A stretch of DNA of 64,000 nt from CADDYT01 sp035294125 (GTDB lineage Bacteria > Chloroflexota > Ktedonobacteria > Ktedonobacterales > Ktedonobacteraceae). Each line of letters begins with the position of its first letter. Position 1 is the first letter of the stretch. The position numbers and the translations under genes were made by a program. The notes under the pieces are model-generated. The model ran no database searches. It had not been told where the DNA came from and worked only from the letters and a program-made list of their open reading frames with translations. Shown here in pieces: positions 16,860 to 25,598 of this stretch. The stretch lies in the NCBI GenBank assembly GCA_035294125.1, contig DATGLM010000077.1, forward strand, positions 62,001 to 126,000, given 5' to 3'.

Positions 16860-18605
16860 ATGGGCATGACCAATGACGGTCTGTCATACTGGCAGGCTGA
16901 AGCGGCTGGCGAACCTCTCCTCGACATGACCATTGGCGATTGCCTGGATCAACAGGCACAGCATCTCTCTGCACAGGAGGCTATTGTCTACTCCTGCTAT
17001 CCAGAGTTCGGTGATGCGCTCAACATCCGCTGGACATTCGCGGAGTACCGCGAGCGCGTCAACACCACCGCCAGAGGGCTGATGGCGCTGGGTTTGAAGA
17101 AGGGCGACCACATCGCCATCTGGGCCGCGAACCTGCCCGAATGGATACTGCTCTACCTGGCAGCCGCCAAAGCCGGACTCGTGGTGGTAACGGTCAACCC
17201 GGCCTATCGCGCTGCCGAACTGGAGTACGTCCTCCAGCAGGGCGATGTGCAAGCTCTGTTCTTCATGGCGCGGGTGCGCGACCACGATTGCCTGGCTACC
17301 GTGCGCTCCCTGGTTTCATCCGGTGCGAACAATGGCGAAGTGAGTAGCGAGAAATTGCCTATGCTGCGCTACGTCGCCCTCGTCGGCGCGCCGCCAGCCG
17401 GATTAATGGAGCTGGCAGGCTGGCGACCGGCCCTGTTCCGCGAAATGGTAGCCGCTGGCGCGCAGATGAGCGACGAAGACCTGCAAGAGCGGCAGGCAGC
17501 GGTGGTACCGGAAGACCCGTTCCAGATTCTCTATACCTCCGGCACCACCGGCTTTCCGAAGGGGGCTGTGCAATCGCATCGCGCTGTGCTCAATAACGGA
17601 CGGCTCTTTGCTCGTCGCTGGGGGGTGCGCCAGGGTGATCATGGCTGCACAACTATGCCCTTCTTCCACGCGGGCGGTTGTGTGCTTGCCATTCTGGCCG
17701 ATCTGGCCGTTGGCGCAACCTTGCATCCTCTGATCTCCTTTGAGCCTGCCAGAACCCTGCAAATCATCAGCACCGAACGCTGCACGATGTACGGCGGCGT
17801 TCCCACCATGCTGCTGGCGATGTTGCAGCACCCCGACTTTGATAAGTACGACCTCTCTTCGCTGCGCTCGGTGATTAGCGGCGGCTCGCCCGTTCCCGTT
17901 CACCTGATGGAGCAGGTGAAAGAGCGCATGGGAGCCGATGTCGCCATCGTCTTCGGCCAGACCGAGGCCAGCGCCGCCATCACCCTGACAAAGCCGGATG
18001 ATTCGTTTGAACGCAAATCGGCCACAGTGGGCGTCCCGCTGCCATATGGTGATGTGAAGATCATCGAGGCGTCCACGGGCGAAACCGTCCCCTGCGGCGA
18101 GCGCGGCGAACTGTGCTGTCGCGGCTATCTCGTCATGCTCGGCTACTATCACATGCCGGAGAAGACGGCGGAGGCCATCGACAGCGAGGGCTGGCTGCAC
18201 ACCGGTGACCTGGCAACGATGGATGCGCAGGGTTATGTCAATATCGTAGGTCGCCTCAAAGACATGGTCATTCGCGGCGGTGAAAATCTCTTTCCTTTCG
18301 AGATCGAAGAGTTCCTGATTCGCCATCCCAAAGTGGCCGACGTGCAGGTGCTCGGCGTCCCAGACACCTTCTTCGGTGAGGAACTACTGGCCGTGGTCAT
18401 TCCCAGCGCGGGCGAGCAGCTCACGGAGCAGGAACTGCGCGACTACTGCAAAGGGCAGATCAGCCATCAGAAAATTCCGCGCTACTTCCAGTTCGTCGAA
18501 GCTTTCCCCCTGACGGCCAGTGGCAAGGTGCAGAAATTCGTTCTGCGCGAGCAGGCCATCAAAGCGCTGGGGCTGGAAGAGGTGGCAAAGACCAGGACAG
18601 CATGA
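16860..18605 (+). CDS. Acyl-CoA synthetase (AMP-forming, fatty acid type)
   Basis: 581 residues from the ATG at 16860, which is preceded by AGGAGGGTAA. The adenylate-forming core motifs are in order: the P-loop YTSGTTGFPKGA, the GQTEAS motif, the TGDLATMDAQGYV motif, GRLKDMVIRGGENLFPFEIE hinge and the C-terminal catalytic Lys in LTASGKVQKF. The overall pattern is that of medium- or long-chain fatty acid:CoA ligases. It would activate free fatty acid with ATP and CoA. The paired hydratases are transcribed divergently, and the GH3 gene overlaps its stop by 4 bases. Confidence 0.93.
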   Translation: MGMTNDGLSYWQAEAAGEPLLDMTIGDCLDQQAQHLSAQEAIVYSCYPEFGDALNIRWTFAEYRERVNTTARGLMALGLKKGDHIAIWAANLPEWILLYLAAAKAGLVVVTVNPAYRAAELEYVLQQGDVQALFFMARVRDHDCLATVRSLVSSGANNGEVSSEKLPMLRYVALVGAPPAGLMELAGWRPALFREMVAAGAQMSDEDLQERQAAVVPEDPFQILYTSGTTGFPKGAVQSHRAVLNNGRLFARRWGVRQGDHGCTTMPFFHAGGCVLAILADLAVGATLHPLISFEPARTLQIISTERCTMYGGVPTMLLAMLQHPDFDKYDLSSLRSVISGGSPVPVHLMEQVKERMGADVAIVFGQTEASAAITLTKPDDSFERKSATVGVPLPYGDVKIIEASTGETVPCGERGELCCRGYLVMLGYYHMPEKTAEAIDSEGWLHTGDLATMDAQGYVNIVGRLKDMVIRGGENLFPFEIEEFLIRHPKVADVQVLGVPDTFFGEELLAVVIPSAGEQLTEQELRDYCKGQISHQKIPRYFQFVEAFPLTASGKVQKFVLREQAIKALGLEEVAKTRTA

Positions 18606-19972
18606 GCAGAGATATCTCTAACAACAGCCAGAGGATGCAGAACCGTCCTCTCCTGCATCCTCTGGTTTTCCTTTGCTGCCTGCTCGCCACGCTGAGCGGG
18701 TGTTTGCCCGCCACCGGCAGCGCCTCCACGACACCCACGGCTACGGCCAGGCCAACAACGATCCCATCTCCAACGCCAACGCCTGCTCCGCTGACGAATA
18801 GCCAGTTGGCGGCCAGGATTGTACAGGGGATGACGCTGGACCAGAAACTGGGGCAGATGGTGATTGTCGAGTTCTATGGCTCGACCTACAACTCCGACCT
18901 GAGCCAGATGATTCAGGATAATCAGGTTGGAGGCGTGCTGATCGAGAATAAGAATGGCAACGCGCAGACACGCGATCAGCTTGTGGCGCTCAACGCTGCC
19001 ATGCAGGCGCATGCTCACATCCCCATTTTCATCAGCACGGACTTCGAGGGCGGCCTCGTCAACGAATTGAGGCTCATCACGGGCGAGCGTCCCTCCGAAG
19101 CCGATATTGGCGCGACGGGCAATACGCAGGTGGCCTATAACGCGGGCTATAGCGCGGCGCAGACGCTGACCTCGCTCGGCCTCAACGTCAATTTCATGCC
19201 CATCGTCGATGTGCTGACCAATCCCAACAATCCTGCCTTGCCCGGTCGCACCTTCGGCTCCGATCCCACCCTGGTTACGAACATGGGCCGCGCCTACCTG
19301 CAGGGACTGACGAAGGGTGGCGTCGTCGGCAGCCTCAAGCATTTTCCCGGTCTCGGCAGCGCCACGCTCGACCCCCATTACTCGCTGCCCTATATGAACC
19401 GCAGCATGGCAACGCTCAACGCCATCGACCTCGTTCCCTATCGCACGCTCATCGACGAGGGCATCGTGCCGATGATCATGGTCACGCATATCCTCAACCC
19501 GCAGCTTGACCCGAAGCTGCCCACCTCGCTCTCGCCCAATGTCGTGACCGGCCTGCTGCGCGACCAGCTTCACTTCCGGGGCGTCATCATCTGCGACACG
19601 CTCTGGATGGGTGGCATCAGCAACACCTACACGCTGCCCCAGGCCGCCGTACTCACCATCAAGGCCGGAACCGATCTCATCCTCGGCCCGCGCGGCCTCA
19701 GCGACACTCAGAACATGATCTACGGCATGCGCCAGGCTGTCCTCAGCGGCCAGATTCCCCTCAGCCAGATCGATACCTCCGTCACGCGCATCCTCACCCT
19801 CAAACTCAACTACAAAATCATCTCCCACCAGCAAGCCCTCCAACTGGCCCGCTATTACAATTATGGAGAATCGAGGGGGGAGATTAATAATGGTACGCAG
19901 GCGTTTGTGGGTGGGGGACAGTTCGCGGAGGTGAGGCAGCAATTTGTCGCTCCTCACATGTCTCAATCATAA
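18602..19972 (+). CDS. Glycoside hydrolase family 3 lipoprotein (beta-N-acetylhexosaminidase type)
   Basis: 456 residues. A lipoprotein signal (hydrophobic PLVFLCCLLATLSGC, with Cys about 34) precedes a Thr/Pro-rich linker to about residue 63. The GH3 N-terminal barrel follows: QMVIVEF, FISTDFEGG, LNVNFMPIVDV, GRTFGSDP, and the KHFPG motif found in NagZ-like enzymes. The catalytic Asp is probably in CDTLWMGG (the usual SDxLxM). It is probably anchored outside the membrane and acts on cell-wall or environmental N-acetylhexosaminides. Its ATG overlaps the acyl-CoA synthetase stop by 4 bases (ATGA), so the two are co-transcribed, although the functions are not clearly linked. Confidence 0.88.
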   Translation: MSRDISNNSQRMQNRPLLHPLVFLCCLLATLSGCLPATGSASTTPTATARPTTIPSPTPTPAPLTNSQLAARIVQGMTLDQKLGQMVIVEFYGSTYNSDLSQMIQDNQVGGVLIENKNGNAQTRDQLVALNAAMQAHAHIPIFISTDFEGGLVNELRLITGERPSEADIGATGNTQVAYNAGYSAAQTLTSLGLNVNFMPIVDVLTNPNNPALPGRTFGSDPTLVTNMGRAYLQGLTKGGVVGSLKHFPGLGSATLDPHYSLPYMNRSMATLNAIDLVPYRTLIDEGIVPMIMVTHILNPQLDPKLPTSLSPNVVTGLLRDQLHFRGVIICDTLWMGGISNTYTLPQAAVLTIKAGTDLILGPRGLSDTQNMIYGMRQAVLSGQIPLSQIDTSVTRILTLKLNYKIISHQQALQLARYYNYGESRGEINNGTQAFVGGGQFAEVRQQFVAPHMSQS

Positions 19973-21210
19973 TCAATTCTTGGCTTGTCGCCTTCTCGCT
20001 GGAGCACGGAGAATTCGATGCGTTCGCGGTCCTCGGCGTTGGGACCTTTCCAGTAGTTGAGACGCCAGCCGCCGTGGCTCGTGGTGACATAGATGCGATA
20101 GGCTTTGTCCTGTCCTCTCTGGTGTACCGGCGCACCCCCGCCAGGACTCTTTCTAAATTGCTTCAGATTGAAGCTGCCGGTATAGATTTGATCTGCGATG
20201 ATGGCGGCGGCAGCCTCTACAAACAACAATGGGAGATTTTCACGGGCGGCAGCGTTCGAGAGCGCCTGTAGCTCTCTGATGAAATGAGAACCAAAGGTAT
20301 AGATGTAAGGAAGCGCCTGTGCTGTATTATCCTGGTTTGTCCTCTTCCTCCCACCCTGCCTCTGTTCGCGGGCTTTTCGTATTTCCTCCACGATGACACG
20401 GTAGCGCTTTTCGTATTCTCTATCGATGGCTGCGCGTAACCCGGCTTCGGTACCATCCCATTGCCACGCACGAGATTGCTGCTCCTGCTCAGGAACAAGG
20501 GAAAACAGGAAGGGAAAGATATGGAAGACCGGGACATGCCGGAAATCTTCCCCTTCTGTTATCGGTAAAGTGGGAATGCCAGGTTGGGCGGGTGGGTCGA
20601 CAGGGAGATAATACAGGGCTGTATCTATTCTGACGCTTGTTGTGCTCTGAAGCGGTAGACCAGGCTGGAAGTTTTTTGTGGCGATGCGCAGATCAGGGGC
20701 ATAGGAGTAGCCCAGAGAAGCGCAGGCGCAGAGCCGCGCGAACAGGTCGGTCGCCTGCCGGTAGATTTGTGGATGCCAGCGACTGGCAAATTCTGGCGGC
20801 TGAAATGTCGTTTTCTGAACGTCTATGTCTATCGATGCGGCATCCGCGATGGCGGCACGCGCAAGTGCCTCAACAGCGGGGTTGCCGAGCGTAAATTCGC
20901 TTTCGCACTGCTCGTCCACGATACGCTCAAGCCAGTTTTGAATGCGCGTAATGTCAATGGCAGGGCCAGCAGGAAAAACTCTCTGATACGCCTGCTGGAG
21001 CTGCCGGAGCATGTGAAAATCGGGAAAAAGCCCGTTGGACTGAAGGAGATAGACGAGCCTGTCTGAGCAGTGCCAGTTCGCAGCTACTTCGCTTTCAGAA
21101 GCAGCTTCCGCCCAGCGGTTGAGAAGTTGCAAATATTCGGCTTTTTGCTCGTCTGTTCTATACGCTGTCGAAAAGGTCAATAATACGGGGTCAACCAGAA
21201 TGTCGCTCAT
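19963..21210 (-). CDS. Unknown protein coupled to an AAA ATPase
   Basis: 415 residues that I do not recognise. No signal peptide, membrane segment or obvious catalytic motif is visible. A charged segment near 285-310 (EEIRKAREQRQGGRKRT) divides an N-terminal helical region from a C-terminal part that ends in a Tyr/Trp-rich beta-like segment (DKAYRIYVTTSHGGWRLNYW). Its ATG lies 20 bases inside the 3' end of the AAA ATPase gene in a different frame, so the two are translated together. By analogy with other AAA-plus-effector pairs it could be the effector of a defence system, but nothing in the sequence proves this. Its 3' end overlaps the GH3 gene tail by 10 bases. Confidence 0.8.
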   Translation of the reverse strand: MSDILVDPVLLTFSTAYRTDEQKAEYLQLLNRWAEAASESEVAANWHCSDRLVYLLQSNGLFPDFHMLRQLQQAYQRVFPAGPAIDITRIQNWLERIVDEQCESEFTLGNPAVEALARAAIADAASIDIDVQKTTFQPPEFASRWHPQIYRQATDLFARLCACASLGYSYAPDLRIATKNFQPGLPLQSTTSVRIDTALYYLPVDPPAQPGIPTLPITEGEDFRHVPVFHIFPFLFSLVPEQEQQSRAWQWDGTEAGLRAAIDREYEKRYRVIVEEIRKAREQRQGGRKRTNQDNTAQALPYIYTFGSHFIRELQALSNAAARENLPLLFVEAAAAIIADQIYTGSFNLKQFRKSPGGGAPVHQRGQDKAYRIYVTTSHGGWRLNYWKGPNAEDRERIEFSVLQREGDKPRIDYD

Positions 21211-22789
21211 CCTGCACTAGCTCTCCACCTTGTTGCACTACACGACGTTCGTCGGCTTGCCGAGCCTCGAACTTTTTCTTCATATATGTAAACCGGATGC
21301 TCTCTTCCTGAAGCAGCGTTTCGCTGAAAAAGCCCTCCGGCCAGTTTACAACAGCGCCACGGGGCGAAATTTCAATGGGGGTGAAGCGGGCAAATCCTTC
21401 ATCGTCATGATCGGCAAAGTAGAACACGTATTTGTCTGAAGCGTCTCCGCCCTCAAGCACAATGTGGTAGCGCAGTTGAGCGACGAGATTTTCGCTCTGG
21501 GTCTCGATGAGGCTCTGTTTGCCGCACATAGCGAGACCGACAAAGAAATCACCCAGTCCCGCCTGCGCGCTCTGGTGCAGGAAGAGTTCCGGCTGCTCTA
21601 CGAGCAGAAGCGAACCCGGTACAGCCAGCAGACCCATGACCAGCAGAGGCAAGAGCTGCCTGGTGCTGTTGCCTGTGGCGGGAAGCGCATACCATTGGCC
21701 GCCCGCTCGCTGTCTTACCTGCCAGAAGATGCCATGCGCGCTTTCCCGCGTTGTAACGCTGTCGGCTATTCCCAGGTACTGTATCCAGCAGTTAACAGCC
21801 TCTTCCAGTGCGCTGTGCTTTATCTGTTGTTTTTCCGGGTCATACCACATGATTGTCTCTGTGGCATGCTGATGGTACAGAGCAGCCGCATGCGCTCCCT
21901 TTGGGCCAACGTTATCATCCCTGCTTTCCCCTGCATGCTCAGCCTGTTCAGTCGCTGAGGCAGAGGTTCGTCGCGGCCCCAGGTAATGAACCTGCTGGCT
22001 AAAAAAGCGTTCCACCTGCTTTACCACGCTGTTCAATAATGCGAGATGCCTGCTTTCCGGCTGTTCTAAGTACCCGGTGGTCTGCTCAGGGAAATAAGAA
22101 ACCGCAAGCAAGCGTTGTGGGAGAAAATGGAAGAACTCCTGCACAAGGTATGTATCCGGCCTCGGCTTACCATTGACATAGAAGCGTCCAGGGTGTGCCA
22201 GCCGGTAGTCAGGGCCAAAAGTTTGTGACGGTATGCCCTGATTCTGTTGCTCCGAAACGCTGTCCAGACAGAAGGTAATTTCCTCGTCCCCTTTGCTCAC
22301 CGCAGGGAACGTTATTTTGAGGCACTGGATGACCGGATTTGTGCCTTTGAAGGGCCTGCCCGCGATCTGTTCGCTTGCGCGTGCTCTCATATGAGAAACC
22401 TTCTCGAAACGGAAGCTGACCGCGACTTTGACCAACTGGCTTACGCAGGAAGTGGTTTGCTGTGCTGGGATTGGCGGATTTTCCTCGTTTTTCACCGGTA
22501 ATTTCAATTCAAAGTGAAAGCTCACTATCTCATCAGCATGCGTTTTCTCAAGCTTCTCAGTAGCTGTATCGCTCAAGATATCTCTGTCCGTCTCGGCAAG
22601 ACTGATCGGCGGGAGCAACAGGGGGAGGTTCTTCTGCTGACTGCTGAGGGTGGCGGCAATCATCAGAATTGACTCTAGCAAGCTGCTTTTCCCGGCATTG
22701 TTTAAGCCTGTAAGGATACTCACGTGGCCCGGTTCTAGCGTGGCCTCGATGATAGATTTGAAGTGCTTTACCTGCCAGCTCTTCAGCAT
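21191..22789 (-). CDS. AAA ATPase of the OLD/DUF3696-like (COG4938) group
   Basis: 532 residues from the ATG at 22789, chosen for AAGGA upstream; an ATG at 22810 would add seven residues but has no ribosome-binding site. The protein begins KHFKSIIEATLEPGHVSIL and has Walker A GLNNAGKSS (Lys34). A late Walker B follows as LLVEQPELFLHQSAQAGLGDF, then SLIETQSENLVAQLRYHI, which is the SMC/OLD-like arrangement. The C-terminal NWPEGFFSETL segment is typical of DUF3696 proteins. Such ATPases are common in phage-defence and DNA-metabolism loci, but the role here is inferred. It overlaps the unknown 415-residue gene by 20 bases. Confidence 0.85.
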   Translation of the reverse strand: MLKSWQVKHFKSIIEATLEPGHVSILTGLNNAGKSSLLESILMIAATLSSQQKNLPLLLPPISLAETDRDILSDTATEKLEKTHADEIVSFHFELKLPVKNEENPPIPAQQTTSCVSQLVKVAVSFRFEKVSHMRARASEQIAGRPFKGTNPVIQCLKITFPAVSKGDEEITFCLDSVSEQQNQGIPSQTFGPDYRLAHPGRFYVNGKPRPDTYLVQEFFHFLPQRLLAVSYFPEQTTGYLEQPESRHLALLNSVVKQVERFFSQQVHYLGPRRTSASATEQAEHAGESRDDNVGPKGAHAAALYHQHATETIMWYDPEKQQIKHSALEEAVNCWIQYLGIADSVTTRESAHGIFWQVRQRAGGQWYALPATGNSTRQLLPLLVMGLLAVPGSLLLVEQPELFLHQSAQAGLGDFFVGLAMCGKQSLIETQSENLVAQLRYHIVLEGGDASDKYVFYFADHDDEGFARFTPIEISPRGAVVNWPEGFFSETLLQEESIRFTYMKKKFEARQADERRVVQQGGELVQDERHSG

Positions 22790-22841
22790 CGCTATGTTCC
22801 TTGAGATCATAGATGAGATTACAAAAATGTATATTAGAAAT

Positions 22842-22873
22842 ATTATAACATAGTTGTGAAGATATTCGAATAT
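22842..22873 (-). promoter_or_regulatory. Putative promoter and palindromic operator of the AAA ATPase pair
   Basis: A consensus TATAAT on the minus strand (22847-22842) lies about 50 bases upstream of the AAA start. In the place of the -35 region is the perfect 12-base palindrome ATATTCGAATAT (22862-22873). A repressor could bind there and block the promoter. Confidence 0.45.
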
Positions 22874-22996
22874 TTTTCATATTGATTTTTTAATAATCGG
22901 GAAATTGATGATAACTCCCTTTCAAGCAGGCTTTATACTGGATGAGTGTTATACTGTGTTTCTAAAGGAAGAGAGAAATATTCTTGAAGACGGGGA

Positions 22997-23060
22997 AGGA
23001 ATGCGAGCGGCAAACCCATCAGTGAGCACGCTCACCGATGGGTTTGCCGCTCGCATTCCT
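22997..23060. repeat. 24-bp perfect inverted repeat with inner stem, just past the tspO-like stop codon
   Basis: Arms 22997-23020 and 23037-23060 are exact complements. The 16 bases between them include GTGAGC and GCTCAC, which extend the hairpin after a mismatch. It begins six bases after the TspO-like stop codon. No T-run follows. It is probably a 3'-end structure. Confidence 0.85.
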
Positions 23061-23066
23061 GCTTTA

Positions 23067-23708
23067 TCAGGCTTTTTTCTCAAGAGCGGCAAGTGGGCTG
23101 GTGAATGGTCCTGCGTGGTAGAAGTCGTCGTGGTTCCAGAGCATCTGCGTGGTGGCGGCGCTGGAGGCGATGATGAGCCAGATGAAGAGGGTTGACAGCG
23201 AGAGGGCGATCTTCGTGTCCTTCATCTGGAAGAGGGCTACTGCCCCGCTGGCGCTAGTGAGCAGGAACATGGTGATGGTCAGTATGAAGGCGTTGATGGG
23301 AGAGCGCAGGCTGAAGTAGGCGGCGTTGAAGAGGATGTAATCAATCCACGAAAGGGCTTGCAGCGTCAGGAAGGTATCGCGGCCCGGCGTGTCCCGCGAC
23401 TTGTTAAGGGCCTGCAGGTTGCCCCAGATGCTCAGGATGTTGTTGATGGTCCAGGCTGGCCCGAAGACCCATGATGGCGGAGTGGTAATGCCCTGTTTCA
23501 GATTTCTAAAGTAATCGACGTTGCCGAAGATATCCTCGCGCAGCGTTTGTCCCCGGTTGCTCTGGATGGCGCTTATCAGTCCCGACAGTCCGAAGGTCAG
23601 CCCCTGGACAACAAAGTAGAAGATGACTCCCTGGTACCAGTGAAAGCGAGGTTGGGGCTCGACCTTCCTTTTTATCGAATTGACTGCTTGTTTTGTCAGC
23701 GATGCCAT
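23067..23708 (-). CDS. TspO/MBR-family-like membrane protein
   Basis: 213 residues with about five predicted membrane helices. The segment TTPPSWVFGPAWTINNILSIWG matches the TspO signature PPxWVFxPxWT, and a later stretch (SWIDYILFNAAYFSLR) fits the conserved helix 3-4 region. TspO proteins bind tetrapyrroles and take part in stress or porphyrin handling. This one is longer than usual because of an N-terminal extension of about 35 basic residues before the first helix. It is a single gene. Confidence 0.72.
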   Translation of the reverse strand: MASLTKQAVNSIKRKVEPQPRFHWYQGVIFYFVVQGLTFGLSGLISAIQSNRGQTLREDIFGNVDYFRNLKQGITTPPSWVFGPAWTINNILSIWGNLQALNKSRDTPGRDTFLTLQALSWIDYILFNAAYFSLRSPINAFILTITMFLLTSASGAVALFQMKDTKIALSLSTLFIWLIIASSAATTQMLWNHDDFYHAGPFTSPLAALEKKA

Positions 23709-23861
23709 ATGTCCTCTTCCTTCTCTCTTCCACTCATTGCTTTACAAAAGAGATATTTCAGAGTTCCCTCTAAGGGTACACGCGTGTTGCCAGAATCGTT
23801 TCATAGATATGACGGTGCCGGGCGCTCAGACGGGTAAGAGAATAAAGGAGCAGGCGCGACT

Positions 23862-24641
23862 TCATGAAGCTGAGAAGCCGCACGCTCTCTCCTCATCTCC
23901 ACTCTTCCCTATGATTTTCAACTGTGGATGGGCGATGTCCGGTTCCAGTAAATTTAATTCCTGTGCTCGTAAAATTGCTTCGACCCGTGAATTGACCTTG
24001 AGCTTATTGTAGATGTGCGTCAGGTGCGCCTCCACGGTTTTCTCCCGCACTGTGAGTTTGCGGGCGATGCCCCGATTGGATTCCCCCTGCATGAGCAAAC
24101 GCAGGACACATAACTCTTGCCTGGTCAGGTTGTTCGCCGCACTTTCCACAGCACTGGCAGAGGTGGCAAGCAGTTCGCGGATGCGTCGGCAATTAAAGCT
24201 ATTGCCTGCCGCCGCGGCCCTGAGCGCGCATTCGAGGTCTCGTTCGGATGCGTCCTCACTCAGCAGGCCGTGAAGGCCATGCCGCACCAGCGTGAGAACT
24301 GTTTCCGGGGAAGGATTGGCGAGCAGCGCGATGATCCCTATAGCCGGGCGGCAGGCTTGGACCATGTTTATGCACTCCAGGCAGCATTGAAGAGAGATGG
24401 ATGTTCCTAACAGAAGCACATCTACATGTCTTGTCCTCAGAGCATGGAGAAGAGTAGAAGGAGTGTTTGAATCCGCGACGGTCTCTATCGCCGGTAATCT
24501 ATCCATCATTTGCCGCACCGATGCTCGTAGCAGGGTATGGCTTTCCAGAATGACAATGCGGATCACGTTCGCAGGTGCCTCGGTTAGCGGATACGAAACG
24601 CTTTCATGGAACTGTGCGCTCGATATGTTGCTTCTTATCAT
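23862..24641 (-). CDS. LuxR/NarL-type response regulator with atypical receiver
   Basis: 259 residues. An N-terminal receiver-like domain (about 26-145) begins IRIVILESHTLLRASVRQMM, and a C-terminal LuxR-type helix-turn-helix (about 168-230) reads LTRQELCVLRLLMQGESNRGIARKL..EKTVEAHLTHIYNKL. At the end of receiver strand 3, where the phospho-accepting Asp belongs, the sequence is VDVLLLGTS, that is Gly instead of Asp. One of the acidic pocket residues near the start is ES rather than DD. It is therefore probably not controlled by phosphorylation. It lies 2 kb from the biosynthetic cluster and might regulate it, though no sensor kinase is nearby. Confidence 0.85.
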   Translation of the reverse strand: MIRSNISSAQFHESVSYPLTEAPANVIRIVILESHTLLRASVRQMMDRLPAIETVADSNTPSTLLHALRTRHVDVLLLGTSISLQCCLECINMVQACRPAIGIIALLANPSPETVLTLVRHGLHGLLSEDASERDLECALRAAAAGNSFNCRRIRELLATSASAVESAANNLTRQELCVLRLLMQGESNRGIARKLTVREKTVEAHLTHIYNKLKVNSRVEAILRAQELNLLEPDIAHPQLKIIGKSGDEERACGFSAS

Positions 24642-24796
24642 TGTTTCCCCTCAGGTAACAAATTTCTACCGGGTATGAGTTCCCTTGAACAGATTGTCCT
24701 TTCCAATCTTTCTCCGGAACTCTCCCCCAGGCCCATATCTTGCATCAACCCATTGGAATAGCCGCTCAGTTTGCAGAGTGCTTTGCGGCCATTCCT

Positions 24797-25309
24797 TTAC
24801 CCTCTAGTGGCATCCTCCAGTTGTATCAAGGAATCCGTATCTAAGAGAAGCTTGCTCAGCAATCTGTTCAGTTGTTGCAGCTCCTCGTGTGTGAGCCGTG
24901 ATAAGACCTGGTTCTCCGCCTCGACTAAGCGCGTGCTGGCTTCTTGCAAAAGGGCTTCTCCATGAGGCGTAAGATGGATCGCGTGAACGCGTCGGTCGGT
25001 TGGGTCCTGGTCGCGCACCACCAGTTGCTTCTGTTCCAGGTAGTTCATCAGCACCACGACATTGTTACGATCCAGACCAAGCCGCTTACCGATCTCGTTT
25101 TGTGAGAGAACTCTTCCTTTCCCCAGCAGAGCCAGAATGCTGTAGTGACGTAGCCGAATACCCAGTGGAACCAGCACCTCTTCACAGCGCCTGAGAATTT
25201 CCTGTGATGCCTTGTTCAGTATGAAGCCGGTAGAGGACGGCAGCGACCCCACACTCTCATGCTCTTCTATCACAGGTTGTGGTGTATGCTCCCAATCGGT
25301 GTTCGACAT
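24797..25309 (-). CDS. MarR-family transcriptional regulator
   Basis: 170 residues with the MarR winged-helix fold: LGIRLRHYSILALLGKGRVLSQNEIGKRLGLDRNNVVVLMNYLEQKQLVVR spans helices 2-5 and the wing, with DPTDRRVHAIHLTPHGEAL as the family signature (the DxRxxxxxLT motif). It binds DNA as a dimer and usually represses neighbouring genes until a small ligand binds. It is divergent from accD and the PKS-NRPS cluster across 289 bases that contain palindromes, so it is the best candidate for the cluster's local regulator. Confidence 0.9.
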   Translation of the reverse strand: MSNTDWEHTPQPVIEEHESVGSLPSSTGFILNKASQEILRRCEEVLVPLGIRLRHYSILALLGKGRVLSQNEIGKRLGLDRNNVVVLMNYLEQKQLVVRDQDPTDRRVHAIHLTPHGEALLQEASTRLVEAENQVLSRLTHEELQQLNRLLSKLLLDTDSLIQLEDATRG

Positions 25310-25367
25310 AGGTACCCTCGCCAGTGATCGTGCTGATCTTCCAGCACGGTGATAGAACGAAATAGGC

Positions 25368-25384
25368 TTATCACACTATGATAA
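25368..25384. promoter_or_regulatory. Candidate MarR operator (TTATCA-N5-TGATAA)
   Basis: An inverted repeat of 6-bp arms separated by five bases lies in the AT-rich part of the divergent region between marR and accD. Size and position fit a MarR dimer site. Two more small hairpins are in the same interval: CGTGCTG..CAGCACG at 25329-25348 in the marR leader, and CCCCT..AGGGG at 25430-25449. Confidence 0.4.
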
Positions 25385-25598
25385 TAAGTCATAATTAGTA
25401 CTATTTCAATCCTTTTTTATGAGGATTTTCCCCTAAAAGCTTTCAGGGGATTCCGCGCTTGTGCAATAGGACGGCATTGTTTATTACATAAATGGATCAT
25501 TTCTCTTCATCAGCTCACTTCTGTCAGCACGAACAGCAAAAAGCTGTATTGACTGTACTACCGCTGGAAGCGGTTACGAATTCAGAAGGGATTGTGAT

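Noticed and set aside
18482..19966. A 494-codon minus-strand frame opposite the GH3 gene
   Set aside because: It mirrors a well-supported lipoprotein gene and lacks a recognisable fold.
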